64,000 nucleotides of DNA from Bacillus sp. NTK034 (GCF_017303275.1 NZ_JAFKOJ010000003.1:372001-436000); one strand, 5' to 3'. Shown: positions 9,579-20,392, counted from the stretch's first letter. Notes: generated from the letters alone by a model not told the origin. Program-made: numbers and translations.

Positions 9579-9591
9579 TGTCTGGTAGAAT
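9579..9591 (+). promoter_or_regulatory. Possible extended -10 promoter for the DacF-like gene
   Basis: TGGTAGAAT at 9583-9591 fits an extended -10 (TGnTATAAT, one mismatch), about 36 bases before the start codon; no good -35 box is visible. Confidence 0.35.
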
Positions 9592-9627
9592 CAGTATTGA
9601 TTATCGGTTTGAATTGGATGTGTATTT

Positions 9628-10797
9628 ATGAAGAAATTGCTTGCTTTCATCCTGCTATTATTCAGCTTTCCGACTGCATATACAGCAGCTGAGGAAACAA
9701 AAGACCCTGAAATTATCAGTGAAGCCGCTATCGTAACAGATGCTGAATCAGGTGCTGTTCTGTATGCGAAAAATGCGGATAATAAGATGTACCCTGCCAG
9801 CTTGACGAAAATAGCCACAGCCATATATGCCATAGAAAATGGAGATTTAAAGGACATAGTAACTATCAGCAAGAAAGCTGCAGAGGTTGAAGGAACACGA
9901 GTTTATTTGGAGGAAGGAGAAAAAGTGCCTTTAATAAAACTCGTTCAGGGCATGCTGATTAATTCAGGAAATGATGCTGCCTGGAGCATTGCTGAGCATC
10001 TTGACGGCAATATGAAAGCATTCTCAGAGAATCTTAATCACTATCTTGAAGAGAGTGCAGGGTTAAAAAATACTCACTTTGTTAATCCTCACGGCTTGTA
10101 TGATGAAAACCACTATACAACGGCAAGGGACCTTGCAAAATTAACTAATTACGCCCTGAAAAATAAGACCTTTCGAGAAATTTATGGAACAAAGGAAATG
10201 AAGTGGTCAGGAAAATCATGGGACACCACCATCTTTACTCATCACAGGATGCTTAAAGGTGAGGTTCCATTTGAAGGAGTGACAGGGGGAAAAACCGGTT
10301 TCGTAGATGAAGCTAAGCAGACCCTCGCCACTTCTGCCGAAAACGATTCAATAAAGTTAACGGCCATTGTCTTAAAAGCTGAATTCAAGCGGGATATTTA
10401 TAATGATACAAAAAACCTATTGAACTATGGGTTCAGCAACTTTAAAACTGCGACACTGAGCAGCACTGATGTTTTTCCTTCTGATGGAAAAACCTATACA
10501 ACTGGCGGTGAAAATGTAGCCATAACTTTGCCAAAAGGAAACTACGAAGAAAACATTACAGCAAAAGGAAAACTGCAGATAAAGAATGAAAACGGAACGA
10601 TCATTCAATCCGTAAAGCTCGTTGAAGACAAACAGGATGAAGTGGTTTCAAGCCAGCTGAAAACAGATAAGGAGCCTGAAAAAGAGACAACCGGGTACTA
10701 TGGAAGAGTCGGGTTAACGATATTTTTATTCGGGATCTTTATTCTATTATTAAGGAAAAATCTTAAAGCAAAAGCCAAAAGAAGAAGACGGGTTTAA
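9628..10797 (+). CDS. dacF: D-alanyl-D-alanine carboxypeptidase, DacF/DacA-type
   Basis: A serine-type DD-carboxypeptidase (peptidase S11) that trims the terminal D-Ala from peptidoglycan stem peptides at the outer membrane face. A signal peptide covers residues 1-22. The catalytic SxxK is in YPASLTKIATA (Ser about residue 55), the SxN in LINSGNDAAW (about 113) and the KTG in TGGKTGFVDEA. A C-terminal hydrophobic segment followed by KAKAKRRRRV would hold it in the membrane. At 389 residues it matches the DacF size; the exact paralogue assignment is less certain than the activity. The ribosome site is weak. Confidence 0.85.
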   Translation: MKKLLAFILLLFSFPTAYTAAEETKDPEIISEAAIVTDAESGAVLYAKNADNKMYPASLTKIATAIYAIENGDLKDIVTISKKAAEVEGTRVYLEEGEKVPLIKLVQGMLINSGNDAAWSIAEHLDGNMKAFSENLNHYLEESAGLKNTHFVNPHGLYDENHYTTARDLAKLTNYALKNKTFREIYGTKEMKWSGKSWDTTIFTHHRMLKGEVPFEGVTGGKTGFVDEAKQTLATSAENDSIKLTAIVLKAEFKRDIYNDTKNLLNYGFSNFKTATLSSTDVFPSDGKTYTTGGENVAITLPKGNYEENITAKGKLQIKNENGTIIQSVKLVEDKQDEVVSSQLKTDKEPEKETTGYYGRVGLTIFLFGIFILLLRKNLKAKAKRRRRV

Positions 10798-10810
10798 TGC
10801 CCGTCTTTTT
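10786..10810 (+). terminator. Intrinsic terminator after dacF
   Basis: Stem AGACGGG/CCCGTCT (with G-C closing) around TTTAATG, followed by TTTT; it overlaps the end of the coding sequence. Confidence 0.8.
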
Positions 10811-10826
10811 ATTGCATGTTCTTCAG

Positions 10827-10857
10827 AAAAAGACTAAAGAATTTCTCTTTAGTCTTT
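10827..10857 (-). terminator. Intrinsic terminator of ykuS (minus strand)
   Basis: A perfect 12-bp stem AAAGACTAAAGA/TCTTTAGTCTTT with a 5-nt loop; on the minus strand it is followed by T residues. Confidence 0.85.
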
Positions 10858-10867
10858 GGACATTCTT

Positions 10868-11113
10868 TTATTGCATTCTTTGCTCCACCTGACGGCATAC
10901 TTCATCCGCCGATAGGCCGCTTGCTTCAATGACAGAAGCCTTTGTAGAAACATCCTGCATACCCATCACATTTGAATCAACACCGCTCACTACACAGCAG
11001 GAGCAGTTCTCAGCATCATGCGCCGACTTCATATCAACCACTTCATATCCTTTTTGGCGAAGCGCTTCCGAAACATTTGTTAAGGATTGTTCAACCGCTA
11101 CTCTTTTCGTCAA
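10868..11113 (-). CDS. ykuS: YkuS family (UPF0180) protein
   Basis: Small cytosolic protein of 81 residues matching UPF0180/YkuS: an N-terminal KRVAVEQSLTNVSEALRQKG segment, then a Cys-Ser-Cys-Cys stretch, then SGVDSNVMGMQDVSTKASVI and a C-terminal helix. Biochemical function is unknown. The TTG at 11113 lies 8 bases after GGAGGAGG, whereas the GTG at 11122 overlaps that Shine-Dalgarno sequence, so I chose the TTG. It has its own terminator. Confidence 0.85.
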   Translation of the reverse strand: MTKRVAVEQSLTNVSEALRQKGYEVVDMKSAHDAENCSCCVVSGVDSNVMGMQDVSTKASVIEASGLSADEVCRQVEQRMQ

Positions 11114-11216
11114 TGTTAACACCTCCTCCGTTTGTTAGATTGGCTTTTGTGCTCCAATTTTATTCCATGGATAAAAAAAGCCTAATCACGAAACAGTAAG
11201 AAAGGAGGTGTTTAAT

Positions 11217-11354
11217 ATGAGCAAACGCAAAAAAGACCCTTCAAAGGCTGGACTAAGTTCTCCAAATATCGAAGGGCAAGGTACAACTAATATGGAAACG
11301 GGAAGCAGAACGGCTTCTTCCGCACGGCATAAAAAGAAAAAACAAGACTTTTAA
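11217..11354 (+). CDS. Small basic protein resembling the YuzL family
   Basis: A 45-residue protein starting MSKRKKDPSKAGLSS and ending KKKKQDF, rich in Lys, Ser and Thr. The RKKDPSKAG opening recalls YuzL-type small Bacillus proteins, but the match is short. AAAGGAGG precedes the ATG and a strong terminator follows, so expression is likely. It could instead be an unassigned small spore protein. Confidence 0.65.
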   Translation: MSKRKKDPSKAGLSSPNIEGQGTTNMETGSRTASSARHKKKKQDF

Positions 11355-11361
11355 CCAAACG

Positions 11362-11390
11362 AAAAGCAGGAGGTTATTCCTCCTGCTTTT
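11362..11390. terminator. Bidirectional terminator between the YuzL-like gene and ykpA
   Basis: A 12-bp perfect stem AAAAGCAGGAGG/CCTCCTGCTTTT with loop TTATT and A/T flanks usable from both sides. Confidence 0.85.
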
Positions 11391-11395
11391 ACTTT

Positions 11396-13045
<1,650 letters not shown>

Positions 13046-13194
13046 CTAAAAGTATACCACTTTCAGCGCGTAATCGCGAATTCTTCTTAATGTAATCTGC
13101 CGGCTTCATAAAAGTTCAGAAAATTAAAAGGAAGCATCAGGTAAAAGGCGAATAATAAAGATTATAAACATAGTGAGAGGAAGTGCATTTTGTA

Positions 13195-13641
13195 ATGGAT
13201 TCTCTTTTAAAAGAAGATGTAAAATTAAAACCTTTCCGCTTCACAATTGAGAGGGGAAAAATCAGGGAATTTGCTATGGCCATTGGAGACAGGAATCCTA
13301 TTTATTATGATGCGGACATCGCGAGAAAAGAAGGGTACCGGGACATCCCCATTCCGCCTACATTTCCGACGGCCATAGAGATGTGGGGAGGCTTGGATTT
13401 TGAAACCCTAATCAAGCTATTCGACCTTGACCCGCTCAAAGTTCTTCACGGGGGACAGGAATATCGCTATATGGGGGAATTATGCGCCGGCGATACAATA
13501 ACTGCAACTCCTCAGTTAATCTCAGCATTTGAAAAGAGGAATCTCCGTTTTATCACAATAGGAATTCATTACAAAAACAGTGAAGGAATCAAGGTTTTAT
13601 ATTCGGAATCTACCATTATCGAAAGAAGGGGAACAATATAA
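13195..13641 (+). CDS. MaoC-type dehydratase, N-terminal (FAS1-like) hotdog protein
   Basis: Residues 1-148 form a single hotdog-fold domain of the FAS1-like dehydratase class: PFRFTIERGKIREFAMAIGDRNPIYYD, then PIPPTFPTAIEMWGG and LHGGQEYRYMGELCAGDTI. Such proteins pair with a second MaoC subunit to hydrate or dehydrate 3-hydroxyacyl thioesters. The partner starts at the stop codon of this gene. I chose ATG 13195 over GTG 13183 because GAGG lies only 2 bases from the GTG, although spacing to the ATG is slightly long. First gene of a three-gene operon. Confidence 0.8.
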   Translation: MDSLLKEDVKLKPFRFTIERGKIREFAMAIGDRNPIYYDADIARKEGYRDIPIPPTFPTAIEMWGGLDFETLIKLFDLDPLKVLHGGQEYRYMGELCAGDTITATPQLISAFEKRNLRFITIGIHYKNSEGIKVLYSESTIIERRGTI

Positions 13642-14024
13642 AGAGCGAATTAACAGCGATTCATAAACCCGAGATCACACATACACAGCTGGTCAAATAT
13701 GCAGGAGCATCCGGGGATTTTAATCCAATTCATACTGTAGTACCCATTGGGGAAAAAGCGGGATTGGACGGTGTGATTGCCCATGGGATGCTCATTATGG
13801 GAATGGCAGGCGAAGCACTGGCTGATTGGTTTCCGAGAAGAAACCTGAGAAAGTTCAAAGTGCGCTTCAGCAAAATGACTCGTCCTGGCGAGAAACTGAC
13901 AATAGAAGGAAAAGTGACAGGGGAGAGAATGGAAGAAGATGAGAAGAGACTGACAGGAGAAGTCTCAGTTAAAAATGAAGCTGGTGAAGTAAAGCTCTCC
14001 GGACAGTTCGAAGTAAAAATATAA
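13638..14024 (+). CDS. MaoC-type (R)-hydratase subunit, apparent ATA start
   Basis: The protein reads HTQLVKYAGASGDFNPIHT followed by GLDGVIAHGMLIMGMAGEAL, the hydratase-2 motif with catalytic Asp and His of the MaoC family. No ATG, GTG or TTG occurs in frame before this motif. The first canonical start (GTG 13779) would remove the active-site residues. The best placed codon is ATA at 13638, 6 bases after AAGGGG and overlapping the previous stop as ATATAA, which would give 128 residues, a normal family length. A sequencing error is the main alternative. Acyl-thioester hydration with the upstream subunit is inferred. Confidence 0.78.
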   Translation: MKSELTAIHKPEITHTQLVKYAGASGDFNPIHTVVPIGEKAGLDGVIAHGMLIMGMAGEALADWFPRRNLRKFKVRFSKMTRPGEKLTIEGKVTGERMEEDEKRLTGEVSVKNEAGEVKLSGQFEVKI

Positions 14025-14042
14025 TATAAAGGAAGGATTTCT

Positions 14043-16412
14043 ATGGGAGGTCATATTGGGGTCCAGCTCAAGCCAAAATCAAAGTGGAGGAAATACACAC
14101 TTTGGACCTTTGCAATCATATTAGTGTTACTGGCTGCGGCATTTTTCGTGATGTTTGGTTATTTATCGCGCTCACTCCCTGAAACAGAAGGAGAGATTAA
14201 AATTGGATCCATCGCTGCGGAAGTCAGGGTGAATCGCGACGGCAATGGCGTTCCCCACATATTTGCGGATAATGAACGAGACCTTTTTATTGCACAGGGA
14301 TATGTGCAGGCACAGGATCGCCTTTTTCAAATGGATTTAAGCAGGCGGCAGGCATCCGGCAGATTAAGTGAAGTGATCGGGGAAGGGACAATTGACAATG
14401 ATAAATATTTTAGGACACTTGGACTGAGAAGGGCCGCAGAAGCATCCTATGAAGCATATTCCCCGGAAGCAAAACAGATTTTAGGCTGGTTTGCTGAAGG
14501 AGTAAATCTTTATATGAAAGAGGTGAAAGAAAACGGAAAATGGCCGCCTGAATTTTCTATTCTCGGCTATAAGCCTGAAGAATGGACTCCCGTGGATTCA
14601 CTCACTATAGGCAAATATATGGCATATGATCTTGGAGGACACTGGGAGAGCCAGGCATTCCGCTATTATCTCCTTCAGCATTTTCCGGAAGATAAAGCGT
14701 ATGAATTATTCCCCTCATATCCGAAGGAAGCCCCTTACATAATAGGAAAACACAATTTGAATATTGAAGAAAGCTTAGCATATGCAGTAACACCGCCTGA
14801 ATTCAACGGAAGCAATAACTGGGTAGCAGCAGGCAGCAAAACAGCATCCGGGAAGCCGATTCTTGCAGATGATCCACATTTATCACTCAGCACACCTTCC
14901 ATCTGGTATCAGATGCATCTGAAGTCCCCGGAAATGAATGTCAGCGGGGTCATTTTTGCCGGCATTCCGGGCATTATTCTCGGTCACAATGAAGACATTG
15001 CATGGGGAGTAACCAATACAGGACCAGATGTTCAGGATTTGTACATCGAAAAAAGGAATCCTGACAATAAAAATGAGTTTCTATTCAATGATAAATGGGA
15101 AAAGGCAGAAATAATTGAAGAACCAATTAAGGTTAAAGACAAAGATCCGATCAGTTATCAAGTAACGATTACACGCCACGGACCAGTGATTTCGGAATTT
15201 GCTGCAGACAGCGGCAAAGATACCGTTCTTTCTTTGCAATGGACAGCCCTTGAACCTTCAAAAGAACTGGAAGCCATTCTAAAAATGAATAAATCATCGG
15301 ACTGGAATCAATTTGAACAAGCATTGGAGTTATTTCATACACCAGCACAGAACTTTGTATTTGCCTCGCCAGATGGAACAATAGCGTATAAAGCAAACGG
15401 TAAAATCCCCATCAGAAAGAAAGGAGACGGGCTATTGCCAGTGCCAGGCTGGACAGAAGATTATGGATGGGAAGGATATATTTCTTATGATGAACTGCCA
15501 AAAACCATCAATCCAAAGGAAGGCTTCATATCTACTGCAAACAATAAAGTGATTGACGACAGCTACCCTTACCATATAAGTCATGATTGGGCACAGCCGT
15601 ACAGGCAAATGCGCATTCAGGAATTCCTGGATAGCAGGGATAAACTTACACCTGAAGACATGATGTCTCTGCAGATGGATCAGAAAAACCTGCAGGCAAA
15701 GGAATTTATACCCATTTTCCTGTCGAAAATTAGAGAACCATCTTCCAATCTTGAAAAGGCAGCTTTATCCGCCTTGAGGAAATGGGATTATAACGACAGC
15801 AAAGATGAAGCAGCCCCTCTCATTTTCAATCTTTGGATGAAAAGCATATCCGATGTTCTTTTTGAGGATCAGATATCATCCGAGATGAGGAATCTCTTTA
15901 AAGGGCAAAAGCAGGCGGTGGATGAATTATTGAGAAATGCTGCAAAAGGCAGGGAAAGCCGCTGGATTGAAGAAAAGGGCGGACTTGAGGAGGTCCTTTC
16001 ACAATCATTGAGTTCAGCTGTAAAGAAAGCAGCAGATCTTCAAGGAAATAACCTGTCTGAGTGGAAATGGGGAGACTATCACCAATTAGCATTTGCCCAC
16101 CCGCTTTCAAGTGTAAAACCTTTAAACTTCCTGTTTAATAGAGAAGGGCGGATTCCTGTTGGCGGAAGCTCAGTCACAGTCCAGGCGGCAGCTAATAAAG
16201 AGGATGGCACTGTAAATCACGGGGGCTCATGGAGATTTGTGATGGATACGCAAAACATGAATACTGCCTATCATCTTGTGGGACCAGGACAATCAGGACA
16301 CCCTCTAAGCCCTTGGTATCATGACCAGATGAACGGCTGGGCAGATGGGAACTATCATAAGACAGCTCTCACTGAAGAGAAAACCAGGCATACAGTCTTA
16401 TTAAAACCTTGA
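14043..16412 (+). CDS. Penicillin acylase family (Ntn-hydrolase) protein
   Basis: A 789-residue precursor of the penicillin G/acyl-homoserine-lactone acylase family. One N-terminal membrane segment (about residues 20-42, TLWTFAIILVLLAAAFFVMF) anchors or exports it. The alpha part carries VNRDGNGVPHIFADNERDLF and GYVQAQDRLFQMDL. Ser in FNGSNNWVAAGSKTASG (about residue 260) is the expected autocatalytic cleavage site and N-terminal nucleophile of the beta chain, followed by DDPHLSLSTPSIWYQMHLK. The substrate cannot be told from sequence; quorum-signal or amide hydrolysis are options. It follows two MaoC genes by 18 bases. Confidence 0.9.
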   Translation: MGGHIGVQLKPKSKWRKYTLWTFAIILVLLAAAFFVMFGYLSRSLPETEGEIKIGSIAAEVRVNRDGNGVPHIFADNERDLFIAQGYVQAQDRLFQMDLSRRQASGRLSEVIGEGTIDNDKYFRTLGLRRAAEASYEAYSPEAKQILGWFAEGVNLYMKEVKENGKWPPEFSILGYKPEEWTPVDSLTIGKYMAYDLGGHWESQAFRYYLLQHFPEDKAYELFPSYPKEAPYIIGKHNLNIEESLAYAVTPPEFNGSNNWVAAGSKTASGKPILADDPHLSLSTPSIWYQMHLKSPEMNVSGVIFAGIPGIILGHNEDIAWGVTNTGPDVQDLYIEKRNPDNKNEFLFNDKWEKAEIIEEPIKVKDKDPISYQVTITRHGPVISEFAADSGKDTVLSLQWTALEPSKELEAILKMNKSSDWNQFEQALELFHTPAQNFVFASPDGTIAYKANGKIPIRKKGDGLLPVPGWTEDYGWEGYISYDELPKTINPKEGFISTANNKVIDDSYPYHISHDWAQPYRQMRIQEFLDSRDKLTPEDMMSLQMDQKNLQAKEFIPIFLSKIREPSSNLEKAALSALRKWDYNDSKDEAAPLIFNLWMKSISDVLFEDQISSEMRNLFKGQKQAVDELLRNAAKGRESRWIEEKGGLEEVLSQSLSSAVKKAADLQGNNLSEWKWGDYHQLAFAHPLSSVKPLNFLFNREGRIPVGGSSVTVQAAANKEDGTVNHGGSWRFVMDTQNMNTAYHLVGPGQSGHPLSPWYHDQMNGWADGNYHKTALTEEKTRHTVLLKP

Positions 16413-16516
16413 AAATGCTTCCCAAAAATCATAAAATGTTTCTTTTTGTTCATAGTTTTTTCATATTTTTCATGTACAATATTAAACATACAGGCAGGGA
16501 AAAAGGAGTTTTTCAA

Positions 16517-16651
16517 ATGGCTAAAAAGCAGCTGGTTGATTTGGTAAACAGATTAAAGAAATCCGGTATTAAAGTAAGCTTTTCAAAGCCAAGATCGAAA
16601 ACTTTAATACTCATTAACCAAAACAAAAATTTATCTTCTTCAGCAAATTAG
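16517..16651 (+). CDS. Small basic hypothetical protein
   Basis: A 44-residue protein beginning MAKKQLVDLVNRLKKSGIKV, rich in Lys and Ser, with no motif I recognise. AAAGGAG lies 9 bases before the ATG and a strong hairpin terminator follows the stop at once, which supports a real gene. Confidence 0.6.
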   Translation: MAKKQLVDLVNRLKKSGIKVSFSKPRSKTLILINQNKNLSSSAN

Positions 16652-16654
16652 GTT

Positions 16655-16693
16655 TAAAAAAAGTGGCGGATTCAGTATCCGCCACTTTTTTTT
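16655..16693. terminator. Bidirectional terminator
   Basis: Stem AAGTGGCGGAT/ATCCGCCACTT with extra A-T pairs and loop TCAGT, flanked by A and T runs; serves the small plus-strand gene and the SCO gene on the minus strand. Confidence 0.88.
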
Positions 16694-17292
16694 TATATTT
16701 GCTTCATTATCTTATTGAAAACATCATTCTTATCAAAATCTTCTCCCATTGGGAACTTCTTAATAAACTTATTATTCTCGTCAAGCAAATACACAAATGT
16801 GCTATGAACGTAGAAACCATCACCGGGATCACGGTACTGAAATTGAAAAGTGTTAGCGAGCTCCTGAATTTCAGCCTGATCTTTTTTCAGTTTATCCGGC
16901 TCTGCAGTAAGAAAGACCCAATTGCCATCATTTTCGATTTCAAAGGTATTTCTATATGTTCGAAGAACCTCTGTGGTGTCTCTATAGGGGTCGATCGTTA
17001 CAGTTATGAATTGCACCTTCTCCCCAAAGACACCCTCTTTGCTAAGATCGCCTTTCAGCAGATTCATTCTTTGTGTAGTAGTCGGACAAATATCCGGACA
17101 GTGCGTATAAATAAATTCAACAAGCTTCAGTTTTTTATCCGATTCTGCAAAGTCGTATACCTTCTCATCATCGGTTAAAAGTGTAATATGATCAGGTATC
17201 TTTGCTGTCATATCACGAATGATAAAAAAAGAAATGCCGGCGGCTATGCCTAATATTACAATAATAGCGGATATCATATATACTTTTTTCAT
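16693..17292 (-). CDS. SCO1/SenC family thioredoxin-like protein
   Basis: A membrane-anchored copper-binding thioredoxin-fold protein that helps build the CuA site of cytochrome c oxidase in relatives (B. subtilis ScoA/YpmQ). Residues 5-25 are a membrane anchor without lipobox Cys. The copper motif CPDIC is at residues 65-69 with the distal His in GDGFYVHSTF (about 155). ATG 17292 lies just behind GGGAGGGG; an upstream TTG adds five residues and is less likely. No oxidase gene is adjacent. Confidence 0.88.
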   Translation of the reverse strand: MKKVYMISAIIVILGIAAGISFFIIRDMTAKIPDHITLLTDDEKVYDFAESDKKLKLVEFIYTHCPDICPTTTQRMNLLKGDLSKEGVFGEKVQFITVTIDPYRDTTEVLRTYRNTFEIENDGNWVFLTAEPDKLKKDQAEIQELANTFQFQYRDPGDGFYVHSTFVYLLDENNKFIKKFPMGEDFDKNDVFNKIMKQI

Positions 17293-17399
17293 TATTTCCC
17301 CTCCCAATATAAGGATAAATAATATCCATCAAAAATCCTATGGATAATCTGTGAACTTATTCTGCAAACAGAGAAATATTGAAGGGGAAGGACAGCAAT

Positions 17400-17429
17400 A
17401 AAAAAGGAACCCCGCAAGGCTCCTTTTTT
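17400..17429 (-). terminator. Intrinsic terminator after dhaS
   Basis: AAAAAAGGA pairs with TCCTTTTTT, extended by CC/GG across a one-base bulge; the minus strand ends in a T-run. Confidence 0.75.
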
Positions 17430-17440
17430 GTTTCCGTCTA

Positions 17441-18925
17441 TTACTTCATTGAAATCCAAACACTCTTAACTTCTGTATAGTTATCCAGAGCATATGATCC
17501 CATTTCACGGCCAATACCGGATTGCTTATACCCGCCAAATGGAGATGCAGCGTCAAATGCGTTGTAGCAGTTCACCCAGACTGTACCTGCGCGGAGTTTG
17601 TTGGCCACATAATGTGCATTTGCCACATCACGAGTCCAAACACCTGCAGCTAGACCATATTCGCTGTTATTAGCCCGGTTAATTAATTCGTCTATGTCAT
17701 CATAAGGCATGGCCGAAATAACTGGTCCGAATATTTCTTCTTTTGCAATTGTCATTTCGTCACGAACATCTGCAAAAATAGTAGGAGAGACAAAGTAACC
17801 TTGCTCTTGCGGCTTGTCGCCACCCGCTACAAGCTGAGCACCTTCGCTTAGGCCTTTTTCAATGTACCCAAGAACGCGGTTTTGCTGCTCAGCAGAAACA
17901 AGCGGGCCAATTTCTGTGTCAGCATGAATACCTGCACCTTGTTTAATTTTTTTGGCATGTGAAGCCATGTCAGCTACAACATTATCAAACTGCTTTTTTT
18001 GTATGAAAACACGGGAGCCGGCACAGCACACCTGACCCTGGTTGAACATAACACCGTTCAGAGCTCCTGGAATAGCCTTTGATAAATCAGCATCTGGAAG
18101 AATAATATTTGGAGACTTACCGCCCAGTTCAAGCGTAACGCGCTTTAATGTTTTTGAAGCATTGGACATGATCAATTTGCCTACTTCAGTAGAACCCGTA
18201 AACGCAATTTTATCTACTAATGGGTGATCGACAAGCGGCTGGCCAGCTGTTTCTCCGAAACCTGGAACAATATTGACAACCCCAGGAGGGAAGCCGGCTT
18301 CATCCATTAATTCAGCAAGGTATAAAGCAGAAAGAGGTGTTTGCTCCGCTGGTTTTAGAACAACCGTACATCCTGTGGCAAGCGCAGCACCCAGTTTCCA
18401 CATAGCCATAAGAAGAGGGAAGTTCCAAGGGATAATTTGTCCCACTACACCAACTGCCTCATGGCGGGTATAGTTAAAGAATGGACCGCTTACAGGAATC
18501 GTCTGACCGACAATCTTCGTAGACCAGCCAGCATAATAGCGCATATGTTCAACAGCCAGAGGAATATCGGCATTGGTTGTTTCACGGATCGGCTTACCAT
18601 TATCCAATGTCTCAAGCTGCGCTAATTCTTCACTGTTTTCTTCCATCAGATCAGCAAGCTTGTACATCAGGCGGCTGCGCTTTGAGGCGCTCATTTTTGA
18701 CCATTTGCCTTCATCAAATGCCTTACGGGCTGCTTTTACTGCCAGATCAATATCTTCTGCACCGGCTTCGAAAACAGAAGCAAGAACTTCTCCTGTAGCC
18801 GGGTTATACGTATCAAACGTTTTCTGTGATTTGCTTTCAACAAATTCACCATTGATATATAATTTCTTCTTTCCGCTTAAAAACTTTTCTACCTTTTCTT
18901 TTAAACCTGCAGTTAGCTGACTCAT
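17441..18925 (-). CDS. dhaS: NAD-dependent aldehyde dehydrogenase, DhaS-like
   Basis: A class 1 aldehyde dehydrogenase of 494 residues oxidising aldehydes to acids with NAD(P). Catalytic Glu is in LELGGKSPN (about residue 267) and catalytic Cys in [11 protein letters not shown] (about 301). The cofactor-binding Asn appears in IIPWNFPL and FTGSTEVGK marks the NAD loop. Closest named relative appears to be B. subtilis DhaS (495 residues). ATG follows AAGGAGG. An exact cre lies 66 bases upstream of the start, so repression by CcpA is likely. Confidence 0.9.
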   Translation of the reverse strand: MSQLTAGLKEKVEKFLSGKKKLYINGEFVESKSQKTFDTYNPATGEVLASVFEAGAEDIDLAVKAARKAFDEGKWSKMSASKRSRLMYKLADLMEENSEELAQLETLDNGKPIRETTNADIPLAVEHMRYYAGWSTKIVGQTIPVSGPFFNYTRHEAVGVVGQIIPWNFPLLMAMWKLGAALATGCTVVLKPAEQTPLSALYLAELMDEAGFPPGVVNIVPGFGETAGQPLVDHPLVDKIAFTGSTEVGKLIMSNASKTLKRVTLELGGKSPNIILPDADLSKAIPGALNGVMFNQGQVCCAGSRVFIQKKQFDNVVADMASHAKKIKQGAGIHADTEIGPLVSAEQQNRVLGYIEKGLSEGAQLVAGGDKPQEQGYFVSPTIFADVRDEMTIAKEEIFGPVISAMPYDDIDELINRANNSEYGLAAGVWTRDVANAHYVANKLRAGTVWVNCYNAFDAASPFGGYKQSGIGREMGSYALDNYTEVKSVWISMK

Positions 18926-18990
18926 ATAATTCCTCCTTAAAATAGTAATCTATGTATTTCCATGGTGCAAAACATTTAGAAGAATACTTA

Positions 18991-19004
18991 TGGTAACGCT
19001 TACA
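18991..19004 (-). promoter_or_regulatory. Catabolite-responsive element (cre) upstream of dhaS
   Basis: On the minus strand the 14 bases TGTAAGCGTTACCA fit the CcpA consensus TGWAARCGYTWNCW at every position, 66-79 bases before the dhaS start. The match is seen directly; CcpA binding is inferred. Confidence 0.8.
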
Positions 19005-19103
19005 ACCATACTTTAACATTAATAAAAATATAAAATCAACTCTGAATTAAAATAATTTTCAGATAATGTTCGACAATTCTCGCCTATTTCTATTTTCAGC
19101 AAT

Positions 19104-19134
19104 AAAAAAGCATACCGGATTCATCCGGTATGCT
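19104..19134 (-). terminator. Intrinsic terminator after nupC
   Basis: A 12-bp perfect stem AGCATACCGGAT/ATCCGGTATGCT with a two-base loop; the minus strand continues into TTTTTT. Confidence 0.88.
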
Positions 19135-19143
19135 ATAAAACTA

Positions 19144-20361
19144 TTAAATTAGCATTCCTGCAATTGCTGCACTTAATAGAGAAGCAAGTGCTCCAGCTAT
19201 TACCGCACGTATTCCAAGCTTTGCTATATCGTTCCTGCGGTCAGGAGCAAGGTTGCCCAGTCCGCCCAGAAGAATGGCCATAGAGGAAATGTTGGCAAAT
19301 CCGCAAAGAGCGAAACTCACTACTGCAACCGTCTTAGGAGACAGGCTGCTGATTTCCGGAGCGAATGCTGAATAAGCAACAAATTCATTTAAAACAAGTT
19401 TTTGGCCGATATACCCGCCAGCCTGTACAGCTTCAGCCCAGGGAACTCCTACTGCAAATGCGAGCGGTGCAAAAATAAATCCAAGAATGGTTTCCAGTGT
19501 AAGATTTTCAAATCCGAAAATCCCGCCTGCAAATCCGATAATTCCATTGATAAGAGCAACAAGAGCGATAAAAGCAAGAAGCATTGCACCGATGTTTAAT
19601 GCAAGCTGAAGTCCTACACTTGCACCGCGTGCGGCAGCGTCTACCACATTTACTGAATCAGTATCTTTTTCAATAGTTATGTCGTCTGTTGTCTCTGAAA
19701 TTTCTGTTTCAGGAATCATAATTTTAGCCAGGACAAGACCTGCAGGTGCAGCCATGAAGCTTGCGGCAAGCAAGTATTCCAATGGTACCCCAAGAAGGGA
19801 GTATCCTATAAGAACTGAACCGGCAACTGATGCAAGGCCTCCGGTCATAACAGCAAACAGTTCAGATTTCGTCATTTTGTTAAGAAATGGACGGACAATC
19901 AATGGAGCTTCCGTTTGTCCGACAAAAATATTGGCTGCTGCGGACATGGACTCCGCCTTGCTTGTTCCAAGCAGTTTGGACAAACCTCCGCCAATGACCT
20001 TAATAATCACTTGCATGACACCGGTATAATAAAGCACAGATATTAGGGAAGAGAAGAAGATTACAGTAGTCAGCACCTGAAAAGCAAAGACAAACCCAAC
20101 TCCAGATCCTTCCTGGAATAATCCTCCGAATAGAAAATTAATGCCTTCATTTGCATAACCGACAATATCATTTACTGCAAATGTTAGTTTTTCTAATGCT
20201 TTTTTGCCAAGATCCCATTTGAGGACTGCAAATGCAAATGCAAACTGTATGGCAAGTCCGCCAAGTATTGTACGCAGATTGATCGCTTTCCGATTTGAAG
20301 AAAGGAGAAAAGCAATCCCCAATACAGAAGCAACCCCTAATAAACCCCAGAAAAAATTCAT
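19144..20361 (-). CDS. nupC: Concentrative nucleoside transporter, NupC family
   Basis: A proton- or sodium-coupled nucleoside importer of 405 residues with about ten hydrophobic helices. Family motifs are GQTEAPLIVRPFL in the substrate-binding repeat, and later FVAYSAF and CGFANISSMAILLGG. Several NupC paralogues exist in Bacillus (NupC, NutA and others) and I cannot say which is closest. ATG follows GAGGTG. Upstream lie a cre-like site, a 17-bp palindrome and a candidate promoter, suggesting carbon and substrate control. It stands alone between terminators. Confidence 0.9.
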   Translation of the reverse strand: MNFFWGLLGVASVLGIAFLLSSNRKAINLRTILGGLAIQFAFAFAVLKWDLGKKALEKLTFAVNDIVGYANEGINFLFGGLFQEGSGVGFVFAFQVLTTVIFFSSLISVLYYTGVMQVIIKVIGGGLSKLLGTSKAESMSAAANIFVGQTEAPLIVRPFLNKMTKSELFAVMTGGLASVAGSVLIGYSLLGVPLEYLLAASFMAAPAGLVLAKIMIPETEISETTDDITIEKDTDSVNVVDAAARGASVGLQLALNIGAMLLAFIALVALINGIIGFAGGIFGFENLTLETILGFIFAPLAFAVGVPWAEAVQAGGYIGQKLVLNEFVAYSAFAPEISSLSPKTVAVVSFALCGFANISSMAILLGGLGNLAPDRRNDIAKLGIRAVIAGALASLLSAAIAGMLI

Positions 20362-20392
20362 GTTGACACCTCATTTGTTGAATTTAGAATTA

